Source: Bacillota bacterium (GTDB lineage: Bacteria; Bacillota; Clostridia; Lachnospirales; Lachnospiraceae). Taken from it: a stretch of 64,000 nt of DNA. The notes beneath the pieces were generated by a model. That model searched no databases and was not told where the DNA came from. It saw only the letters and a program-made list of their open reading frames with translations. The stretch lies in NCBI GenBank assembly GCA_023435895.1, contig JAEZLH010000035.1:48504-112503 (forward strand), written 5' to 3'. Shown here in pieces: positions 60,585 to 64,000 of this stretch. Every line of letters starts with the position of its first letter. Position 1 is the first letter of the stretch. The translations under genes and the position numbers were made by a program.

Positions 60585-61493
60585 GTGAGTAAAATCAGAA
60601 CAGACCTTGCGCTAGAAGTGAGAGAGAGCTTTCCGGAGGATAACGTTGAAATCAGAGGTGTAATCCTGACGGAGAATGTAGATGAAAAGAACAATATAAG
60701 AGTGTCAACGGTTGAAATCAAAGATGAAAAGGGTGCAACCGCAATGGGCAGACCCATCGGAACTTACATTACTATTGAAGCTCCCGATATGTATCAGAAA
60801 GATGAAGATTATAATAAGCCTGTTTCAAACGAAATTGTGAAGCAACTGAAGCTTCTTGCCGGCGATTTAAAAAGAGAAGAAATATTAGTGGTGGGACTGG
60901 GTAATCGTGAAGTAACACCGGATGCACTGGGTCCTCAGGTGGTTGATAATCTATTTATTACAAGGCATTTGATTCGCGAATTTGGTAATGAGTTTAAGGA
61001 AAGACATAAATTAGGCAGTGTAAGTGCAATCGCGCCGGGAGTAATGGCACAAACAGGTATGGAGACAGTAGAGATTATTAAAGGTGTAATCAAGGAGACG
61101 AAGCCAAAGTTAGTCATTGTAATTGATGCACTTGCATCAAGAAGCGTGAATCGTGTCAATACGACGATTCAGTTAACAGATACTGGAATTAGCCCCGGTT
61201 CAGGGGTGGGGAATAACCGTCAGGCACTGAATAGGGAGAGCTTGGGAATTAAGACCGTGGCGCTGGGTGTTCCAACCGTGGTGGCAGCGGCTACGATTGT
61301 GGCAGATTCCTTGACCACTTACATGCAAAAAAGCGGCTTTAGTGAAGAGGACGTTGATAAATTTATATCAGAGGTTATGGAACAGCAGGTGGACAATATG
61401 TTTGTTACACCAAAGAACATCGATGAGTCAATAAAACGGTTGAGCTATACGGTATCGGAAGCGTTAAATTCCTGTTTTGCACAGGCAGTGTAG
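60585..61493 (+). CDS. gpr: Germination protease GPR
   Basis: Spore protease that degrades small acid-soluble spore proteins on germination. 302 residues from a GTG: (M)SKIRTDLALEVRESFPE includes the propeptide-like N-terminus, followed by EIRGVIL, VGLGNREVTPDALGPQV and IDALASRSVNRVNTTIQL-TDTGISPGSG. The GTG has TGGAGGA seven bases upstream; the longest frame would begin inside the fold-back repeat and is rejected. spoIIP follows, as in Bacillus. Confidence 0.94.
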   Translation: MSKIRTDLALEVRESFPEDNVEIRGVILTENVDEKNNIRVSTVEIKDEKGATAMGRPIGTYITIEAPDMYQKDEDYNKPVSNEIVKQLKLLAGDLKREEILVVGLGNREVTPDALGPQVVDNLFITRHLIREFGNEFKERHKLGSVSAIAPGVMAQTGMETVEIIKGVIKETKPKLVIVIDALASRSVNRVNTTIQLTDTGISPGSGVGNNRQALNRESLGIKTVALGVPTVVAAATIVADSLTTYMQKSGFSEEDVDKFISEVMEQQVDNMFVTPKNIDESIKRLSYTVSEALNSCFAQAV

Positions 61494-61516
61494 ATAGATG
61501 TATTTGTAAAGTTGAT

Positions 61517-61674
61517 TCGTACATCGTTTTCTAATCAATTAATCTAATTTTTGAATGAACTATGGGAGGAACTTAAAAGTCTCGGCGTAATCCCTCGTTT
61601 AGCCCTATGGGTATGAAATATCATCTCTTACGATTGTCCAAGAATCTGATGGTTGTTTGCAAAACGATGTACGA
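61517..61674 (+). other. Gap between gpr and spoIIP with a wide 13-bp inverted repeat
   Basis: CGTACATCGTTTT (61518-61530) and AAAACGATGTACG (61661-61673) are exact inverted copies 130 bases apart. A 73-codon frame (61607-61828) covers the right arm but lacks a ribosome binding site and overlaps the spoIIP start, so I do not call it. The gap may hold spoIIP's promoter. Confidence 0.45.
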
Positions 61675-61817
61675 TTTACCAATATTAAATGATTTCCTGT
61701 CATTTGGACAGAGAGGTACTCTGTACTTCTTTTGTGGCTGGGGTAATAAAAACAAGCTGTCCGAATATAATGAATTAGGTTTACCGATTATGCAAATTCA
61801 TTGGAAAGGAGGAAATC

Positions 61818-63173
61818 ATGAATCATAAATCAAAAAAAGGTTTGAGAATTTATCCGATTTTATGGACTGGAATCATTGCGGTATCTCTCTATTTAATATA
61901 TCGCTTTGCCACCTTGACCTTTTCGGAAAATGTTGGCCAAGCTGAAAGCGCCATTAGGGAAGCTTTTGTAACTAAGTTTTGCCAAAGGATAATGGAGGAT
62001 GGTTCCGGATTGGTAAGCTATACCAGTGGTGATAATCAGGGCTATAGTGCACCTTTTCATCTGCTCACAAAGAATTTATCCATTCAAAACTTTTCAATAG
62101 ATTCTCAGACTGCTGATGCGAAAGGGAATACCCCTTCAGTATCAGGAATAAAGAATGAGGGAAATGAAGTTGCAGAGGCTATGGGTACGAAGGTGCTAAA
62201 TAGCGGAATAAGCTTTTATAAAATTAACGGCTCTCTTAGTAAGGAGTACATATTATCAAATGGATTAGTCTATAGCGACAACCTGAGCAGTGATTCCGAT
62301 AAGGAAACAGAGCAATTGATTGGCTATACACCCGGAAATGTGGATTATGTTGAGACGGAAGATGATAAGAGCAACGACGATGCGGTGGAGACTGTGAGCA
62401 CTTCCAGTACTGCAAAGTATACATTGGCACAACTTAAGGATTTTAATTTCTTGGTTCGAAATTTTTATGTTGTTGATTCGTCAACCAGGGTAACCAAGGA
62501 CCTTTTTAACGGTGAAAAACTGATTGGCAAAGATTTGAAGATGAAGCAGGATAATAAGAAGCCTCAAATTTTAATCTATCATACTCATGCCCATGAAACC
62601 TTTGCTGACAGCCGAACCGGCAAACAGGAAGATACCGTGGTAGGAGTTGGCTCGGTTTTGACAGATATCCTTGAGAATACCTATCATTATAATGTAATAC
62701 ATGACGTAACAGGGTATGATATTGTCAATGGAAAACTGGATCGCAGCTATGCATATCATCAGGCTAAGGATGGGTTGGATAAGATGTTGAAGCAGTACCC
62801 ATCGATCGAAGTTGTAATAGATCTTCACAGGGATTCCGGTGCTGCAAGGTATGTTATGATAAATGGAAAGAAAACAGCGAAGGTAATGCTGTTTAACGGA
62901 CTTAGCAGGGATCAGGACGGACCGATTAAATATCTTTCTAATCCAAATCTTCAAAGTAATCTTGCATTCAGTCTGCAAACGCAGTTGAAAGCACGCGAAT
63001 TGTTCCCTAATTTATTTGTTAAGAACTACTTAAAGAATTATCGTTATAATATGCAAGTACGACCTAAGACATTGCTTATGGAACTGGGAACGCAAAATAA
63101 TACAGTGGAATCAGCAAAAAATGCAATGGAACCCTTCGCAAAGGTGTTGGATAGTGTTTTGCAGGGGAAATAA
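61818..63173 (+). CDS. spoIIP: Stage II sporulation protein P (SpoIIP)
   Basis: Peptidoglycan amidase/endopeptidase of the engulfment DMP machine. The 451 residues have an N-terminal membrane helix (~10-30), a long Ser/Asp linker (~90-200), and a C-terminal domain (~250-450) with ILIYHTHAHETFAD, VVIDLHRDSGAARYV and LLMELGTQNNTVESA. The zinc-binding His and Glu residues lie in these motifs. AAAGGAGG precedes the ATG. In spore formers it is mother-cell expressed with gpr upstream. Confidence 0.94.
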   Translation: MNHKSKKGLRIYPILWTGIIAVSLYLIYRFATLTFSENVGQAESAIREAFVTKFCQRIMEDGSGLVSYTSGDNQGYSAPFHLLTKNLSIQNFSIDSQTADAKGNTPSVSGIKNEGNEVAEAMGTKVLNSGISFYKINGSLSKEYILSNGLVYSDNLSSDSDKETEQLIGYTPGNVDYVETEDDKSNDDAVETVSTSSTAKYTLAQLKDFNFLVRNFYVVDSSTRVTKDLFNGEKLIGKDLKMKQDNKKPQILIYHTHAHETFADSRTGKQEDTVVGVGSVLTDILENTYHYNVIHDVTGYDIVNGKLDRSYAYHQAKDGLDKMLKQYPSIEVVIDLHRDSGAARYVMINGKKTAKVMLFNGLSRDQDGPIKYLSNPNLQSNLAFSLQTQLKARELFPNLFVKNYLKNYRYNMQVRPKTLLMELGTQNNTVESAKNAMEPFAKVLDSVLQGK

Positions 63174-63208
63174 ATTTTGTGTTTAAACATTACATATACT
63201 AAGCATAT

Positions 63209-63251
63209 AATAGGGAGAAAGTATTTTCTATCGGAATACATTCTCCCTATT
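63209..63251 (+). terminator. Terminator after spoIIP
   Basis: AATAGGGAGAAAGTATT (63209-63225) pairs with AATACATTCTCCCTATT (63235-63251) with one mismatch, 35 bases after the stop. The T run is short. Confidence 0.7.
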
Positions 63252-63408
63252 CTATCGTGATAAAGCGATAAAATGGGCAACATTGTGGAAAAATTACTAA
63301 GAATAAATAAAGTTCACAAGATAGATTTGGGGGAGTTCATGAAGCCACTTGAATCTCAACTGTGAAAGATTATAACTCAATCTATTCTCCTTTATCTTTA
63401 GCATCATA

Positions 63409-63777
63409 TTATTTATTTGTTTTAGAATAATACTGGCTAAATAAAATTGCTATTGCAATGACAAACATAATGGAAGTAATAATACAGGGGATTAATAATA
63501 AAGCATTTTCTGTTAAAGCTGTCCCGATTTTCCCTTTATCTGTAGACCACTCCGTCAAAGATGAGCCGTATATTGTTGCTGAAATTGAAATTCCAATGTA
63601 TACCAACGCTGATGAAATTAATAATGAAATTCCAATTAAAGTTCTTGTTATGCGGTCATCTTTCTTAATCGTATCTTTTGCAGGAACATTAGGTATTTCA
63701 ATTAACTCTTCTTTACAATCACTACAGATTTTATAACCTTCCCGATATTCAGTTTTACATTTTGGACATATTAGCAT
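63409..63777 (-). CDS. Zinc-ribbon membrane protein
   Basis: A 122-residue protein: an N-terminal zinc ribbon CPKCKTEYREGYKICSDCKEEL (C-x2-C...C-x2-C), a short linker, and two membrane helices (~45-65 and ~90-115). AAGGAGG precedes the ATG at 63777, so the 30-residue longer frame is rejected. Small zinc-ribbon membrane proteins of this build are widespread in clostridia with unknown role. Confidence 0.75.
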   Translation of the reverse strand: MLICPKCKTEYREGYKICSDCKEELIEIPNVPAKDTIKKDDRITRTLIGISLLISSALVYIGISISATIYGSSLTEWSTDKGKIGTALTENALLLIPCIITSIMFVIAIAILFSQYYSKTNK

Positions 63778-63916
63778 AATTACCTCCTTGAAAAAGCACA
63801 ATTTGAGATTACAATTGCGAACTATATGAATGGTAATATTATACATTATAAGAACCGATTTTGTCACTATATACTTAGAGTATAATTAGTGTTGGCAAAA
63901 ATTGAATAAAATAAAA

Positions 63917-64000
63917 GAAGTGGGCATAACCCACTTCCTATCATACAGTAAAATCCTTATAATTAAGTTGTCGAGACAAAAAGATAGGAGGCTGTATGAT
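63917..64000 (+). promoter_or_regulatory. Leader region and possible start of a gene running off the window
   Basis: A hairpin GAAGTGGG/CCCACTTC at 63917-63937 is followed by ATCATACAG (63940-63948), which is repeated inverted as CTGTATGAT at the window end. AGGAGG (63985-63990) precedes an ATG at 63996, so a gene probably begins here; nothing can be said about its product. The short inverted repeat could be an insertion-sequence end. Confidence 0.35.

Noticed and set aside
61607..61828. 73-codon frame between gpr and spoIIP
   Set aside because: No ribosome binding site, overlaps the spoIIP start, and half of it lies on an inverted-repeat arm.

Overview
The window looks like chromosome from a motile, endospore-forming, anaerobic Firmicute of the Lachnospiraceae (Lachnoclostridium/Anaerocolumna-like). 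The reasons are the AT-rich low-GC sequence, strong AGGAGG-type ribosome binding sites, a clostridial fla/che operon tail joined to rpsB-tsf-pyrH-frr-uppS-cdsA-dxr-rseP-ispG-polC, the sporulation pair gpr-spoIIP, ferredoxin and FeoAB. The family assignment is inference from gene order and protein character; no search was run.

1-11.3 kb: distal end of a flagellar/chemotaxis operon on the + strand: flhF (5' cut off), flhG, a PilZ c-di-GMP flagellar brake, cheB, cheA, cheW, cheC, cheD, a small membrane protein, the motility sigma factor, a FapA-type protein and three small proteins, the last carrying an MltG-like domain on a Ser/Pro stalk. 11.3-26.7 kb: translation, ribosome recycling, isoprenoid, phospholipid and membrane-proteolysis genes, ending in polC. 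A polysaccharide deacetylase interrupts the usual tsf-pyrH order, and rpsB has a promoter and a folded leader.

27-29.7 kb: an accessory strip beside tRNA-Glu(CTC) with a decayed CD3324-like regulator gene, an intact Ntn-hydrolase, a truncated overlapping ORF, a Cys-rich remnant and a tiny Cys/His-rich gene on the minus strand. 29.8-37.3 kb: a FIST sensor plus soluble chemoreceptor pair, feoAB with a striking inverted repeat upstream, L-asparaginase, and a GH13-like protein that seems to have lost catalytic residues. 37.6-41.1 kb: larB facing larE-larC, nickel-pincer cofactor genes without larA; LarC carries a long His-rich repeat. 41.3-53.6 kb: mixed metabolic and housekeeping genes (GNAT, ferredoxin, flavin reductase, phosphoesterase, DUF4474, Mrp, thymidine kinase, peroxiredoxin, Rrf2 regulator with O-acetylhomoserine sulfhydrylase, YicC-RemA-omega, signal peptidase, DNA polymerase III delta).

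53.7-59.7 kb: a second accessory strip after tRNA-Ser(CGA). It holds a very AT-rich single-gene NACHT NTPase, a probable anti-phage STAND protein, then a divergent aminotransferase/MocR pair, a transposase remnant and a membrane protein. 59.9-64 kb: rpsT (minus), gpr, spoIIP and a zinc-ribbon membrane protein.

The items most worth a second look are the NACHT gene; a roughly 120-bp fold-back repeat in two copies 13 kb apart (47.5 and 60.4 kb); the His-rich LarC; the FIST-chemoreceptor pair; the 49-residue Cys/His-rich gene at 29.2 kb; and the paired operator-like repeat in front of feoA. I found no CRISPR array, rRNA or complete insertion sequence. Many start codons were moved inward from the longest ORF to the ATG/GTG/TTG that has a ribosome binding site.
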